Assembly: GCA_963565915.1 (NCBI GenBank)
Contig: OY751496.1
Coordinates: 1,054,001 to 1,118,000 of the forward strand
Source: Entoloma clypeatum
Taxonomy: Eukaryota; Basidiomycota; Agaricomycetes; Agaricales; Entolomataceae
DNA length: 64,000 nucleotides
Reading direction: 5' to 3'
Positions 32,928 through 42,236 of the stretch are shown here, piece by piece. Made by a program: the position numbers and the translations under genes. Within the stretch, counting starts at the first letter, position 1. The number at the start of each line of letters is the position of its first letter. A model generated the notes under the pieces. The model did not search any database, was not told the origin of the DNA, and was given only the letters and a program-made list of their open reading frames with translations.

Positions 32928-34289
32928 ATGTCTAACGAAGACGAAACCCAGGCCGTGAAAAAGGTCTTAGCCTCGCTCATCGGTTCATTCCCGGACGATC
33001 CTCAGGCACCCCCCAAGAAACTGCCAACCTGCTCCGAAGCATACCTCATCTGTCGGTACGCGTATGACGACCTCAAAGTACGTCGCGACAGCGCACCGAA
33101 CCTTGTTTGACCATTCCAACTATTCCGTCAGCCTCTAAATCTCCGTCATGCACATATTTCCAATGAGTACCTCAAGGACGCACAACTCGCGGACCATGTT
33201 TTCGTAGCTAGGAACGGCCTACAGGCGTTCCATGACAAGAACAAGTCTTGGAGACTCCCGCCCATGTTCTTTACCCTCAAGGACATGGTCGCGTACATAT
33301 GATACCTGCGTCAAGGACCTACAGCCACTGAGGAGACCGTGCCTCCACCTGCAAGTGATCCTCCAGCCAACAGCGAGAAACCCAAAGTGAGTCGACGCGA
33401 GAGCTGGAGTCCGTCCCCCGCACTAATTGAATGGCTCGACCAGGTCAAGGTAACTGATCCTGACGCCGATCTCAATCTCGACGTCTCTAATATCCCAGAC
33501 GCAAACAGCCCGTCCGCCGCCGCGGAACCCGAACTAACCCAGTCGGGGACAGCGACGACAGCGACGGAAACGCCGAGTGCCCCGCCGAACCTCGTAAGCG
33601 ATCACGAGATGATGAATCTGATCATGAGGTCTGTCATTATTTGTATACTACCTTCCAACTTCCAATGGTATTGAAGCCGCTTCTCGCTACTGTGCAAGAA
33701 GATGGACGTCTACCCCGAGACCCTCCATCCCATTACTGCGGACGATGGGTCTGCCAAGAAGCCCATTACAGCTCCCTCGACGGAGAAATCATCGTCCGGC
33801 ACGGTACATCGACATACTGCCCCCGACAATCTCCGCTAATTTTCCCCATATCACAGAAAGGGTCTGGGTCGAAGGGCAAATCGGCCCCGGGTCCCAAATC
33901 CAACAAGAAACCGCGGCTGGAGACCAAAGAAGCCCCGTTCAAGGACACAGCGCCGGTGGGACCAGCACAAGTGGAGCAGCGAGGCAATTTCCACAAAGAA
34001 GGTACCGTACTAAACATATCCGCCTTCTTTATCCAAGCTAATATGTCACCCCGCAGCCGCTCGCTTCGCGATGGACAATCCTCTTGCAAACAAGATCCTC
34101 TCGGAGACTGGGTCGATCCTGGAGACGCCCTTGACACACACCGAGAAGTCCCTTTGTGACACCGAGGCCCTCGTCCGATCCCAATTTCTCACTACAATTT
34201 CTTCTCTTGATTACAACTTAAAGTATGCACAATACCTTAAGCAGCGACACAACCTTCTCCTCTCCGAATTGAAGGAGCAGTATGAGTAG
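32928..34289 (+). pseudogene. accessory gene B: spliced coiled-coil protein with premature TGA
   Basis: The ATG at 32928 opens MSNEDETQAVKKVLASLIGS. Exon 1 is 32928-33077 (donor GTACGT) and exon 2 starts at 33132 with PLNLRHAHISNEYLKD. An in-frame TGA at 33300-33302 (codon 107) interrupts LKDMVAYI, and the frame continues with YLRQGPTATEE and a Ser/Pro-rich part. After uncertain splicing near 33600-33700 come KGSGSKGKSAPG..KKPRLE and a last exon (about 34056-34289) with LDYNLKYAQYLKQRHNLLL and SELKEQYE, a likely coiled coil. CGA to TGA would explain the stop. The gene is convergent with pol (pol ends at 34488). Function unknown; its pairing with gene A suggests a shared role. Confidence 0.6.
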
Positions 34290-34487
34290 ACTGCCCTTCA
34301 CCTTTCCTGCCACAGCAAAAGCCACATGTCCCCTTGTAGAGGTTTTTACTGTATAGTCCGTAATACAGGTCTTCCTCTGCTGGCACATAGGCGTTCGATA
34401 TGATCGCTAAGTCATTCCAACATGGCCCTAGGCCTCGCGAGATCATACCAGTGGTGATTTTCTTCAAAGTAAGTCCCGCGAGCCCGG
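34290..34487. other. spacer between gene B and pol 3' ends
   Basis: About 200 bp between convergent reading frames, with one CTCGCGAG palindrome. Nothing else seen. Confidence 0.5.
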
Positions 34488-35249
34488 TCATTCATCATCC
34501 GAGCTGGAATCCTCGTCCGAGACTGCCCCCGCGTCATCCACGGTAGCCTCACGAGGCATATCCTCAAACCTGTCATTCTTATCTAAGTCCAGCCCCGTTC
34601 CGTCAAACCACAGGTCCTCACCGCTGTCCTTGGCAGCCCTGGTCGAATTTTTCAATCCTTCCAATGTCACTTTTGTAATATCGATCAAGTCTAACACCGC
34701 TTTAGGGACTGCAATGGCACGTCTCGCATGGTAGGGAACGAGCCTAAATGCTGCAACCTTCTCATGCCATACCGACCCATCCAGTTCCGCGATGATGTGT
34801 GCTCCACCTTTATTCCTCGCGACGACCACCATAGGACCGAAGTACCTGGGCTTCATTTTCTTGTCGAGACTATTTTCAACCGCTGTATTGCGGACTAACA
34901 CTAGATCTCTCTCTCTAAAGTCATAATCTCTGATTTTATGCCGGTGCTCTTGCTCATAACGAAGTACCGCCGTCATTTTGGCACGCGTAACCCGCTTACG
35001 CATCTCATCGACGTGCACTTTGTGCTTCGCGAGCGCACGAGCCCTAAATCCGATCAGGTCCGCCGTTGACAGCGGCCCATCTGGAAGTTTCACTAGCCAC
35101 GTCGCCTCAACAATATCTAGGGGAAGGATGGGATGCGCCCCTGTACACACAAAATATGGCGAGCATCCCAAACCCTTCCGAATTGTGATCCTATCTGCCC
35201 ACATCATATGGTGGAAGAACCAGAACCACTTGCTTATATCACCGCCTGT
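34488..35249 (-). pseudogene. outer Ty3 integrase, C-terminal part
   Basis: The minus strand from the CCTGT junction continues the integrase frame of 42237-43096: KWFWFFHHMMWADRITIRKG, GCSPYFVCTGAHPILPLDI, then a basic region, FRERDLVLVRNTA and RYFGPMVVVARNKGGAHII, an SH3-like C-terminal domain, and an acidic end SDEDSSSDDE. The stop is at 34488. No chromodomain is visible. It is separated from the rest by the inner element but is itself open. Confidence 0.85.
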
Positions 35250-35806
35250 TGTTACACTTTTTCACCCTTTTCCTACGCACCCTCACACGACCCTTCAACC
35301 CTTGATTCCCCATCACACCCCGTTTCACTTAACTCCGACGACCCTGGGACATGTGTCCCCTCTATCAGCGCTATGACTCATACTGACTCGGACTATTCCC
35401 CTTTTAGATACATTTTCACTCGTTATCTCTGACTCACGGCCTCGCGGCCTTATCTCTGACTCTTATGCCACAACCCCTGGAAACATCTATCTAACCAATG
35501 GCTTATTTAGCTCCTGCGCAGCACCTACTTATTTATAGCTATAGGATAACATATATAAGACCTGTAACCTTAGAGTAGAGGTCTTCAGCTTGACCTAGGC
35601 AAACAATGCTTACTTGTCTACTACTTCGAACGCTCTCAAACTAAGTGCCTTGCGAGGACTTAGCTCTGCTTGACCCGAACCGAGTCGTCCTTCTGAGGAA
35701 CTCGCTGATTGACCAAGTCGACCTATTGAGGGACTTGTTGTGGAACCAGTTCGAACCCACGTGATCCGATCTGTTGAACTTGTTGTTGTAGGCTATCGCC
35801 GTAACA
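35250..35806 (+). repeat. 5' LTR of the inner Ty3 element
   Basis: 557 bp. It differs from the 3' LTR at three sites (C/T, T/C and G/A, each in a CpG). TATATAAG at 35552-35559 predicts a transcript start near 35580-35586. Confidence 0.95.
35552..35559 (+). promoter_or_regulatory. TATA box of the inner Ty3 LTR
   Basis: TATATAAG, about 27-33 bp before TCAGCTTGACCT (35585-35596), the segment complementary to the primer site. Confidence 0.65.
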
Positions 35807-35808
35807 AA

Positions 35809-35820
35809 AGGTCAAGCTGA
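35809..35820 (+). promoter_or_regulatory. self-complementary primer site (Tf1-like)
   Basis: AGGTCAAGCTGA begins two bases after the LTR and is the exact 12-nt complement of TCAGCTTGACCT at 35585-35596, where the transcript should start. Tf1/sushi-type elements are known to prime with the folded-back 5' end of their own RNA. Confidence 0.65.
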
Positions 35821-36100
35821 TCAACGTCGTCAACCCACCGCGGTTTTAGACGCAAAGATTCTTCCCTGACGATCCACCTTTGGAGTCCCGTCCAACTCAG
35901 AAGACGAACAGGAGTTCGTTGACGCACCTATCACACCACGACCACCGCCGACACCGTACAGAAGAGTAACCTCCTCTTTCGTACCAGTCAACCCCACATC
36001 ACCCTCTTACCTCTCTCCGAGACGAAACCCACCGCCGCCAGCTGCTGCTGTTGCTGCACCCAGACCAACCCCAGACACCCCAAAGACTCCACTTGTAGAA

Positions 36101-37003
36101 ATGACTTCTCAAGTAAGGACCCCAGAAAAAGAAATCAAGATCAGCCCGCCGGCGATCTTCAATGGAGATAGAAGGAAACTATCTGAATTTTTGTTTGACG
36201 CGAACCTGTATCTGGAGATGAACGATGACATTTACAACTCCGACAAGAAAAAAATCCTGTTCACTGTCTCATACATGAAAGGAGGAACTGCCGGACCCTG
36301 GAAGGAGTCCTGGCACAGAGATATCAGCACCACCGGAGTATCCATGTACCCGAAATACGCGGAGTTCATCGAGAAACTGAGGAAATCGTTTTCCCCAGCC
36401 AACAAAGAAGGAGACGCGTTAACCATGATGAAAACACAAAGAATGGAAGGCATGACTGCCGATGAATATGTTGAAAAGTTCAAGTTATGGGCTGCAGAGA
36501 GTCTGATCAAAGACGATCGATCTCTCAGAGACTACTTCATGGAGGCGTTGCCACACGCGCTCCGAGACAAGATCTTGGGCCTTGATAAGGTCCCAGGAAC
36601 AATGGAAGAGTGGTACACCACAGCGTCCAGACTGGACAACCAGTGGAGAAGGGCCAAGGCAGTGGCTCAAAGGCTCAGACCCGATGGGGGAAAGAAAAAG
36701 TTCAAAGTGAACTATAACCCCGCACCCCGAAATGCGCATTTCGCCCCAGACCCTAATGCCATGGACATTGACCGGCTGACTGCCGAAGAAAGAGATGACC
36801 ACTTCAAGAAAGGGTTATGCTTCGTCTGCCACCAGGCAGGACATCGTGCTGATGCACACAAAGGAGGAAAAACCCCGGTTGCAAACAATACGTTCAAAAA
36901 AGCATCCGATGCATATGCCCATATCCGAGGCATTTTCAAGGACTTACCAAATGAGGAACAAGACGCCTTGATCTCCGAAATGGAGAAACAGGGTTTTCAA
37001 TAA
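36101..37003 (+). CDS. inner Ty3 gag
   Basis: 300 codons. A Ty3 gag: ISPPAIFNGDRRKLSEFLFD, AGPWKESWHRDIS, TADEYVEKFKLWAAE and EEWYTTASRLDNQWR. The zinc knuckle near residue 243 reads CFVCHQAGHRADAH, with His in place of the last Cys. The frame is open upstream to about 35887 with a Pro-rich, ATG-less stretch that may be translated in a longer form. It ends with TAA 15 bp before the pol ATG, in a different frame, so pol needs separate initiation or frameshifting. Confidence 0.88.
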   Translation: MTSQVRTPEKEIKISPPAIFNGDRRKLSEFLFDANLYLEMNDDIYNSDKKKILFTVSYMKGGTAGPWKESWHRDISTTGVSMYPKYAEFIEKLRKSFSPANKEGDALTMMKTQRMEGMTADEYVEKFKLWAAESLIKDDRSLRDYFMEALPHALRDKILGLDKVPGTMEEWYTTASRLDNQWRRAKAVAQRLRPDGGKKKFKVNYNPAPRNAHFAPDPNAMDIDRLTAEERDDHFKKGLCFVCHQAGHRADAHKGGKTPVANNTFKKASDAYAHIRGIFKDLPNEEQDALISEMEKQGFQ

Positions 37004-37017
37004 AGCGGCCTGTACCG

Positions 37018-40000
37018 ATGTCAGCCCCCGCTCAGTTTTCAATCTCCCTATCACCTGTAATTGTAGCCGACATGAATGACAAATCTTTTTCGATCCCCAT
37101 TTCAATGTCAGGAGAAGGAGAAAGCATCGATGAAAGACTAAAGATAAACGCCCTGATAGACTCAGGAGCAGGAGGAACCTTCTTGGATCAGAAGTTCGCC
37201 ACAGCTAACCGAATGGAGCTTATCCCATTACTAAAGCCCATTCGTGTGTTCAATGTGGACGGAACAAAGAACAAAGAAGGAACGATCACCCATTGTACAT
37301 GGAAGAAAATCTGGATCGATGACAAAGAACTCGACGTCAGATTCTTGGTAACTGGACTTGGAAAGGAAACCACCATTTTGGGGTTACCCTGGTTAAAACA
37401 ATACAACCCGAAGATTGATTGGGAAAGAGGAACCTTGGATATTGAAACTATCAGGTTCAAGAAGACTCTGGCAGGGGTCATGAGGAAGAAATTTGATGAG
37501 CTCTTAGCATCAAAAGACAAGAAACCCATTGCAATTGCAGCATGGATGAAAGAAAAACCCAAACAAAGGATCTTCGCAACAGTAGAAGAAATTGATGATG
37601 AAGAGACCCTTAAACCGAAAAAGGAGGCTCTACCGGCAAATGGACCTATCTTGAAAAGGATAGATAAAGAATCAGACGATGACCTGGACCTATTCAGGAC
37701 ATATGTCACAACGGATGAACCCATTGAGGATATTTGGATCCAAGCCAAAACCTCAATCTCCCAGAAACTGACACACAACACGGACACCACGGACAAACCA
37801 AAAAAAGAACTACCAGAACGATACGATCAGTATCAGAAGGTGTTTGAGAAAGCGGCATCTGAGAGGTTACCGGAACACAAAACATGGGACCACGCAATTG
37901 ACTTAAAACCGGACTTCATCCTGAAAGACTGCAAGGTTTATCCTTTGTCACCAGAAGAACAAACTAAATTGGACGAATTCCTTGATGAGAACCTTCGAAA
38001 GGGGTACATCAGACCCTCGAAATCACCAATGGCATCACCCTTTTTCTTCGTGGCTAAAAAGGACTCGGATAAACTCAGACCCTGTCAGGACTATCGGCGA
38101 TTGAACGAGGGAACAGTGAAGAACGCATACCCATTACCCCTGGTCGGAGATTTACTGGACAAACTGAAAGGAGCAAAGGTCTTTACCAAACTGGACATGC
38201 GTTGGGGATACAACAACGTACGGATCAAACCTGGCGATGAATGGAAGGCTGCATTCAAAACCAATCGAGGATTGTACGAACCCTTGGTTGCCTTCTTTGG
38301 GCTGGCAGGCATGCCACCCACATTTCAGGCAATGATGAACGAAATCTTCAAAGAAGAACTCGAAGAGGGATGGTTGCTCATTTATTTGGACGACATCTTC
38401 ATCTTCTCGGTCAATGACAAAATCGACACCGAACGGACGCTCCGCGTACTAAGAAAAATGATAGAGAATGACCTCTATCTCAACCTGGAAAAATGCGAAT
38501 TTGGAGTCAGGCAGTGCGAATACCTCGGACTGATTATCAAAGAAAACGAAATCGCAATGGACCCCGTTAAGTTATCGGGGATAGCAAAATGGCCAGAACC
38601 CATGACTGTCAAGCAAGTCAGATCTTTCCTCGGATTTGGGAACTTTTACCGAAGGTTTATTGGACACTACTCGGACACTGCCAAACCCCTGAATGATCTA
38701 ACAAAGAAGGATCAGGAGTGGGAATGGAGCGAAGACTGCCAGACGGCATTTGACACATTAAAGGACAAATTCGCGGAATCACCGGTATTGTTAATGCCAA
38801 ACACTGACAAACCGTTCATCATAGAATCTGATGCATCAAAATGGGTGACAGGAGCAGTACTGCGCCAACAAGATGTGAATGGAGACTGGCACCCCTGCGG
38901 ATATATATCACACTCGTTCTCTGCGCCAGAACGGAACTATGAGATCTATGATCGGGAACTCTTGGGAATTATCCGATCACTGGAAACCTGGAGGCACTAC
39001 CTCCTTGGGTCACCGTTTCCAACAGTAGTTCTGTCAGATCACAAGAACTTGACGTATTACCGGGAACCCCAGAAATTGAACAGACGACAAGCACGGTGGA
39101 GATTGTATCTCTCCGAGTTTGAACTCAAACTAGTGCATACCCCAGGATCGAAGATGATCCAATCTGACGCCTTGTCAAGGCGACCGGACCATATACCCGA
39201 AGAGGACACTGATAACGAAGACGTTATTGTCTTGCCAAATGACATTTTTGTCAAAACAGTGGACCTTGAGCTACAAGGAGATATTCTAAAAGCAACCGAA
39301 AACGATGAGCTCTTCTCAAAAGCCATCACTGCCCTAAAAGAATCGGGAACGCCACCGATTAAATCCCATTTATCAGAATGGAGAACAGAAGACGGAATAT
39401 TATTCTTCCGTGACAGATGTTACGTACCACCAGATGAAACTCTGCGCCGGGAAATAACGAAACGATACCATGATTCCCTACCAAGCGGACATCCGGGACA
39501 TCTAAAAACCCTGGAACTGGTCAGAAGAAACTATTGGTGGCCAGGAATGTATGTGTTTGTCAAAAATTATGTTGGAGGATGTGCAACCTGCCAACAAATG
39601 AAAGTCAACACACACCCCACAAACCCTGGATTAATGCCGATCAAAGCGCAAAAAGACGCTAGACCATTCTCTCAAACGATGATCGACTTCATTACAGACT
39701 TACCCAAGAGCAACGGGTTTGACAGTATCATGGTCGTAGTAGACCATGGTTCTACGAAGGGGGTAATTTCCATCCCTTGCACGAAAACCACCGACGCGAC
39801 CCTTACTGCCAAGCTTTATTTGGATCACGTATACCGAAGGTTCGGACTCCCAGACTCTATTCTGTCTGACAGAGGGCCACAGTTCGCCTCTCAGGTCTTC
39901 AGAGAACTAGGACGACTCCTAGGGATCAAACTAATGATGAGCACGGCTTATCACCCTCAGACTGATGGAGAAACGGAAAGAGCAAATCAGGAACTTGAGA

Positions 40001-40713
40001 TCTACTTCCGGATGTTCTGTTCGAACAATCCTGAAACATGGCACGATCATAATTCAACAATGGAGTTCTGTCATAATCAAAGAACTCATTCCACGACGAA
40101 ACGATCCCCGTTCTATCTGATGATGGGATACGAACCAAGAGACATACCATTGGCATTTGACAAAACAAATGTGCCAAGCGTAGAAGAACGGCTCAAAGAG
40201 CTGAAACAAGCAAGAGATGAAGCGCTGGCAGCGCACGAACTAGCCCGTCAGATGATGACCAAAAGAACAACACGAGGTTTCACTCCATTTGGAAAAGGAG
40301 AACAGGTATGGCTAGAAGGGAAGAACCTCCGAATCGGATACCCTTCCAGAAAACTGGCACCCAAAAGAGAAGGACCCTTCACCATTTCCGAGGTGCTTGG
40401 GCCCATGACGTACAAACTGAAACTTCCAGAACAATGGAAGATCCACCCCGTTTTCCACGCCTCCTTGTTAACACCTTATCGGGAAAATGACACACACGGA
40501 CCGAACTTCCACAACCCACCTCCTGATCTGATTGAAGGAGAACACGAGTACGAAGTAGAAGCAATCCTCACCCACAAGCGACAGGGCAGAGGGTACAAAT
40601 ATTTGGTCAAGTGGATGGGATACCCATCGAGCGATAACACGTGGGAACCCGAATCCAACTTAAAAAGAGCCCAAGAAACGCTGGGATACTACAAACAGAC
40701 CCACCACCTTTGA
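37018..40713 (+). CDS. inner Ty3 pol with chromodomain
   Basis: 1231 codons, uninterrupted. Protease ALIDSGAGGTF (D48-S49-G50). RT with LRPCQDYRRLNEGT, FTKLDMRWGYNNVRI and YLDDIFIFS (D458, D459). RNase H with FIIESDASKWVTGAVLRQQ and YEIYDRELLGI. Integrase zinc region GHPGHLKTLELVRRNYWWPG..CATCQQMK; catalytic MIDFITD (D890), LSDRGPQF (D951) and TDGETERANQ (E987), with the classical D-35-E spacing. A chromodomain closes the protein at about residues 1178-1227 (YEVEAILTHKRQGRGYKYLV, KWMGYPSSDNTWEPESNL). In chromoviruses this domain directs integration to marked chromatin. All catalytic residues are intact. Confidence 0.95.
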   Translation: MSAPAQFSISLSPVIVADMNDKSFSIPISMSGEGESIDERLKINALIDSGAGGTFLDQKFATANRMELIPLLKPIRVFNVDGTKNKEGTITHCTWKKIWIDDKELDVRFLVTGLGKETTILGLPWLKQYNPKIDWERGTLDIETIRFKKTLAGVMRKKFDELLASKDKKPIAIAAWMKEKPKQRIFATVEEIDDEETLKPKKEALPANGPILKRIDKESDDDLDLFRTYVTTDEPIEDIWIQAKTSISQKLTHNTDTTDKPKKELPERYDQYQKVFEKAASERLPEHKTWDHAIDLKPDFILKDCKVYPLSPEEQTKLDEFLDENLRKGYIRPSKSPMASPFFFVAKKDSDKLRPCQDYRRLNEGTVKNAYPLPLVGDLLDKLKGAKVFTKLDMRWGYNNVRIKPGDEWKAAFKTNRGLYEPLVAFFGLAGMPPTFQAMMNEIFKEELEEGWLLIYLDDIFIFSVNDKIDTERTLRVLRKMIENDLYLNLEKCEFGVRQCEYLGLIIKENEIAMDPVKLSGIAKWPEPMTVKQVRSFLGFGNFYRRFIGHYSDTAKPLNDLTKKDQEWEWSEDCQTAFDTLKDKFAESPVLLMPNTDKPFIIESDASKWVTGAVLRQQDVNGDWHPCGYISHSFSAPERNYEIYDRELLGIIRSLETWRHYLLGSPFPTVVLSDHKNLTYYREPQKLNRRQARWRLYLSEFELKLVHTPGSKMIQSDALSRRPDHIPEEDTDNEDVIVLPNDIFVKTVDLELQGDILKATENDELFSKAITALKESGTPPIKSHLSEWRTEDGILFFRDRCYVPPDETLRREITKRYHDSLPSGHPGHLKTLELVRRNYWWPGMYVFVKNYVGGCATCQQMKVNTHPTNPGLMPIKAQKDARPFSQTMIDFITDLPKSNGFDSIMVVVDHGSTKGVISIPCTKTTDATLTAKLYLDHVYRRFGLPDSILSDRGPQFASQVFRELGRLLGIKLMMSTAYHPQTDGETERANQELEIYFRMFCSNNPETWHDHNSTMEFCHNQRTHSTTKRSPFYLMMGYEPRDIPLAFDKTNVPSVEERLKELKQARDEALAAHELARQMMTKRTTRGFTPFGKGEQVWLEGKNLRIGYPSRKLAPKREGPFTISEVLGPMTYKLKLPEQWKIHPVFHASLLTPYRENDTHGPNFHNPPPDLIEGEHEYEVEAILTHKRQGRGYKYLVKWMGYPSSDNTWEPESNLKRAQETLGYYKQTHHL

Positions 40714-40738
40714 ACCCAACCACCCACATCCTCTCATC

Positions 40739-41638
40739 ATGACCACCGTTTTCGATACCGCCACCAAGGAACTTCACCGACACCGCCTCTTTAGGCTCCT
40801 GACCGAACCAGAACACAATGACAGAGTGCTGCGGCACATTGACGATGAGACTGACCAATTCTTGGTCAACACCTTGTTCGGGCTAATCACCCTCCGCCAG
40901 TTCCACTACGACACCACCGCCAATATTGCCCGACTCATTGAAGGACACATTGACACGCTCTTGGACCGAGGTGTCTACCAACAGTTTGCAAGGCTGTTCC
41001 ATAACCGCACAAACACTCCTGATGTTGCCCTCCTCGACCCACCCATAGAGAACCCTATTTTGACCACTCCCCTCCCTGATCTTGCCACTACCCCTGAACC
41101 GACCCCCATCCCCGACCCAATTCCCCTTGTTGTCAGAAACCCTGACACCCAAATCACTCCGTCCTCTCCCGAATCCATGTCGCCCTTGACCAGCGACCGA
41201 AGCCTTTCCGACGTCAAGACCGACGTCAAGGGAAAGAAGAAATCCTATGGAGTTGTTAAACGCTCCAGAAGAAAAACCACACGCACCATCATGTCTATTC
41301 CATTAGGGCATGGATCATCATCCCAAACTCCCATCGATCTCACCAACGAACCCGATGACCTTGGCTATGAGGTTGACACGCATGGACGAGCCCACTCCCC
41401 AAGCAGACCTTGGCGTCGTCCTGCTGGATGGCCACATATAGACAAAGGGCGCAAATGCGGCCTTTGTGCTAGGGCAGATGGACACATTGAGTGTCAATGC
41501 GGATACTATGTATGTCAGAAGTGTTGGAAGAAGGCACCCGGACACTACGATTACGAGTGCTTGGGCCCGGGTTATGCAGCGCTGGAAGATGACCAGTACG
41601 AGTTTGACGAAGACGCCATACACAACATGGCAACTTGA
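40739..41638 (+). CDS. inner Ty3 ORF3: cysteine-cluster protein
   Basis: 299 codons in the position where some elements carry env. It starts 25 bp after pol's stop and ends 41 bp before the 3' LTR. Not recognised. N-terminal helical part (HRLFRLLTEPEHNDRVLRHI), Pro/Thr-rich middle, basic KKKSYGVVKRSRRKTTR (a possible nuclear signal), then from residue 240 CGLCARADGHIECQCG, YYVCQKCWKKAPGHYDYEC, a RING/zinc-ribbon-like array of about eight Cys/His, and an acidic end. No membrane segment or signal peptide, so it is not an envelope. It is intact, as expected if it helps the element. Confidence 0.8.
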   Translation: MTTVFDTATKELHRHRLFRLLTEPEHNDRVLRHIDDETDQFLVNTLFGLITLRQFHYDTTANIARLIEGHIDTLLDRGVYQQFARLFHNRTNTPDVALLDPPIENPILTTPLPDLATTPEPTPIPDPIPLVVRNPDTQITPSSPESMSPLTSDRSLSDVKTDVKGKKKSYGVVKRSRRKTTRTIMSIPLGHGSSSQTPIDLTNEPDDLGYEVDTHGRAHSPSRPWRRPAGWPHIDKGRKCGLCARADGHIECQCGYYVCQKCWKKAPGHYDYECLGPGYAALEDDQYEFDEDAIHNMAT

Positions 41639-41667
41639 AAACATTGAAGCCGATGACTTCAAGCATA

Positions 41668-41679
41668 GAAGGGGGGTAA
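41668..41679 (+). promoter_or_regulatory. polypurine tract of the inner Ty3 element
   Basis: AGAAGGGGGGTAA precedes the 3' LTR (TGTTACAC). Confidence 0.7.
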
Positions 41680-42236
41680 TGTTACACTTTTTCACCCTTT
41701 TCCTACGCACCCTCACACGACCCTTCAACCCTTGATTCCCCATCACACCCCGTTTCACTTAACTCCGACGACCCTGGGACATGTGTCCCCTCTATCAGCG
41801 CTATGACTCATACTGACTCGGACTATTCCCCTTTTAGATACATTTTCACTCGTTATCTCTGACTCATGGCCTCGCGGCCTTATCTCTGACTCTTATGCCA
41901 CAACCCCTGGAAACATCTATCTAACCAATGGCTTATTTAGCTCCTGCGCAGCACCTACTTATTTATAGCTATAGGATAACATATATAAGACCTGTAACCT
42001 TAGAGTAGAGGTCTTCAGCTTGACCTAGGCAAACAACGCTTACTTGTCTACTACTTCGAACGCTCTCAAACTAAGTGCCTTGCGAGGACTTAGCTCTGCT
42101 TGACCCGAACCGAGTCGTCCTTCTGAGGAACTCGCTGATTGACCAAGTCGACCTATTGAGGGACTTGTTGTGGAACCAGTTCGAACCCACGTGATCCGAT
42201 CTGTTGAACTTGTTGTTGTAGGCTATCACCGTAACA
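41680..42236 (+). repeat. 3' LTR of the inner Ty3 element
   Basis: 557 bp, three differences from the 5' copy, followed by the target duplication CCTGT. Confidence 0.95.

Larger units (their letters stand above)
35250..42236 (+). mobile_element. nested Ty3 chromovirus with an extra third ORF
   Basis: 6987 bp. LTRs of 557 bp (35250-35806 and 41680-42236) start TGTTAC, end GTAACA and differ at three positions. A perfect duplication CCTGT flanks it (35245-35249 and 42237-42241). gag, pol with a C-terminal chromodomain and an additional ORF are all open. The primer site matches the LTR's own transcript start rather than a tRNA. It is inserted in the outer element's integrase frame, which resumes exactly after one copy of CCTGT. 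It contains no TCGCGA. Confidence 0.95.

Noticed and set aside
40739..41638. Envelope gene of the inner Ty3 element
   Set aside because: It has the env position but no signal peptide, membrane segment or cleavage site; the cysteine cluster suggests an intracellular zinc protein.
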